DNA from: JAUVUV01 sp964548275 | Lineage (GTDB): Bacteria > Gemmatimonadota > Glassbacteria > GWA2-58-10 | NCBI GenBank assembly: GCA_964548275.1 | Contig: CAZJQI010000049.1 | Coordinates: 1 to 33,209, forward strand | Reading direction: 5' to 3' | Length of the DNA: 33,209 bases | Part shown: positions 32,122 through 33,209 of the stretch, one piece after another | Numbering within the stretch: the first letter of the stretch is position 1 | Layout of the letters: every line of letters begins with the position of its first letter | The notes under the pieces: model-generated | What the model was told of the DNA's origin: nothing | Seen by the model: the letters and a program-made list of their open reading frames with translations, nothing else | The model's database searches: none | Position numbers and translations under genes: made by a program

Positions 32122-32748
32122 TTAAAACTCCAGGCTGATTCCATCGCGCTCGAACCCGGCGATGATTTCGGCTCTGGTTTGCGCGGGGTTGAAATGATGA
32201 ATAGAGCACAGGCCGAATTTCCGGGCCGCCTCCACGTTCTGGGGCTGATCGTCGATAAAAAGGCACTCCGATGGTTTCAGAGCGAATTTCGCCAAGGCTC
32301 GCTCGAAAAAAGACCGCTCTGGTTTTAATACCCCGAGTTCATAGGACAGGGCCTGGCCGTGGAAAAAGAGCAAGTCTGGAAACCTGCTGTAAAGCATGGG
32401 GATATGCAGTGGGTCGGTATTTGAGAGAAAATAGACACGGAAACGGCGCGAGAGACTTCGGCCGAGTGCGATCATCGGCCGGGAGTCGGTAAAATACCTG
32501 GCCCAGATCAGGCTGAAATGCCGGAAAGAGATCCGGCAGCCGCTTATCTTTCTAAATCGTTCGTAGTATTCGCAAGGGCTTATCTCCCCGGTTTCCATCC
32601 TGGGACAGATTTCCGGGAGAAAGACGTGCTCTGCGGTAAAGTTTTCCTGCGGGATTGTCTCGCTGTAGTATGAAAACTCCCGGACTGTCGCCTCCCGGTC
32701 GAAAAGAAGGAGCACTGAACCGATGTCGAAAAGAATATTCTTAATCAT
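32122..32748 (-). CDS. HAD-superfamily hydrolase
   Basis: This 208-residue protein has HAD motif I as FDIGSVLLLFD (nucleophile D8, with DxG as in YihX-type enzymes), motif II LSNTD, the motif III lysine in VLKPERSFFE, and motif IV LFIDDQPQNVEAA. It has an alpha-helical cap between motifs I and II. It is probably a small phosphatase on sugar phosphates or nucleotides; the substrate is unknown. It lies 251 bases upstream of prfB and is probably a separate transcript. Confidence 0.88.
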   Translation of the reverse strand: MIKNILFDIGSVLLLFDREATVREFSYYSETIPQENFTAEHVFLPEICPRMETGEISPCEYYERFRKISGCRISFRHFSLIWARYFTDSRPMIALGRSLSRRFRVYFLSNTDPLHIPMLYSRFPDLLFFHGQALSYELGVLKPERSFFERALAKFALKPSECLFIDDQPQNVEAARKFGLCSIHHFNPAQTRAEIIAGFERDGISLEF

Positions 32749-32910
32749 GCCGCCTGAAACTCCCGACTAGTTTTTCAATTAGACAAAAATGAACTGCCTC
32801 GTGGCAGAGCCCCGAGGTATCAGTGTGTGATTTTTGTGTGAATCCCTGAAATCCGTGATCCCGATTTCGGGTACCAAACCCCAACTGTATAACATAACAC
32901 CCCCCTGTCT

Positions 32911-32992
32911 CCCCCCTTGATAGGGGGGAATTTGGAATGTCCCCCCTTGATAGGGGGGAATCGGAATGTCCCCACTTGATAGGGGGGAATCG
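32911..32992. repeat. Three tandem 29-30 bp repeats, each with a CCCCCCT/AGGGGGG hairpin
   Basis: Units start at 32911 (30 bp), 32941 (29 bp) and 32970 (23 bp visible, with one change in the C-run). Each contains CCCCCCT, a TGAT loop and AGGGGGG, then GAAT, and the first two continue with GGAATGT. A partial C-run at 32900-32905 precedes the array. The 60-75 residue reading frames across it (IPPYQGG-type repeats) are by-products of the repeat. Confidence 0.85.
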
Positions 32993-33209
32993 TGGCTCTC
33001 AAACACGATCTGATATAAGATCGCCAGGTTTAAATCCCCTTCTTTCCGAATTGTGAAGGATGAGAATATATATTGTATGAGTCACACGGCAACTCTATGA
33101 AAAAAGGATAAAACCATCAAGCAATTTACTCAGAAGCAAGACTTCGGGGAATTCTTTTAGTCAAGTCCTAAAAGTTCTGTAAAATTGGTTTCAGAGGTAT
33201 AGCTGGAGC
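32993..33209. other. Right-edge intergenic sequence with no supported gene
   Basis: After the tandem repeat the sequence to the window edge is AT-rich with short frames only. A minus-strand frame entering from the right edge stops within 17 codons, so the tail of a gene beyond the window is possible but cannot be supported. Confidence 0.4.

Noticed and set aside
32779..33006. Two short frames with IPPYQGG-type repeats
   Set aside because: They arise from translation of the tandem CCCCCC/GGGGGG DNA repeat in different frames.
33100..33209. Minus-strand gene tail at the right edge
   Set aside because: Only 13 to 16 codons are visible before a stop, with no recognisable pattern.

Overview
The window looks like chromosomal DNA from an uncultured, diderm, LPS-making bacterium, most probably a candidate-phylum member of the FCB (Fibrobacterota-Chlorobiota-Bacteroidota) supergroup. 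The support is a fused LpxC-FabZ enzyme, a FlgD-like/type IX secretion C-terminal tail, a dockerin-like C-terminus, BamA with two OmpH/Skp-like proteins, and LpxA/LpxD. I cannot name a phylum from sequence alone. Most genes are moderately GC-rich; trxA/trxB are a clear AT-rich exception. TTG start codons are unusually common (seven genes).

Left part (1-4220) is accessory. It holds the 3' end of a dockerin-like protein, a solitary integron-type attC site at 211-346, a Tat-exported aldo/keto-reductase-like TIM-barrel protein, a palindromic repeat, a small protein with a type IX-like sorting tail, and an AT-rich trxA-trxB operon with its own promoter. The TrxB lacks the usual NADPH-recognition motif.

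4221-8845 is a minus-strand operon built around the AmmeMemoRadiSam triad: a Memo protein with no visible signal peptide, a DUF362 protein with a signal-like N-terminus, a radical SAM enzyme with a twin-arginine signal, and a Memo-AMMECR1 fusion with a Sec signal peptide. The export signals suggest a whole uncharacterised pathway placed outside the cytoplasm. This is my main candidate for an undescribed system.

9491-12702 is a second minus-strand operon with a perfect consensus promoter and a 3' hairpin. It encodes a PHP-family phosphoesterase, a stand-alone Lrp/AsnC ligand-binding domain, a DRG/Obg-like GTPase with a TGS domain, and an Asp/Glu racemase-family protein. A plus-strand MetF-MetV fusion (methylenetetrahydrofolate reductase) follows, preceded by a 12-bp inverted repeat.

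14408-31870 is a 17-kb run of 14 minus-strand genes: prfB (with the programmed +1 frameshift), lysS, lolC, lolD, mcsA, mcsB, clpC, bamA, two ompH/skp-like genes, lpxD, lpxC-fabZ, lpxA and an MFS transporter. It joins translation, lipoprotein sorting, protein-arginine phosphorylation with Clp proteolysis, and outer-membrane assembly with lipid A synthesis. A HAD hydrolase and a short tandem palindromic repeat end the window. No tRNA, rRNA, CRISPR array or transposase gene was seen.
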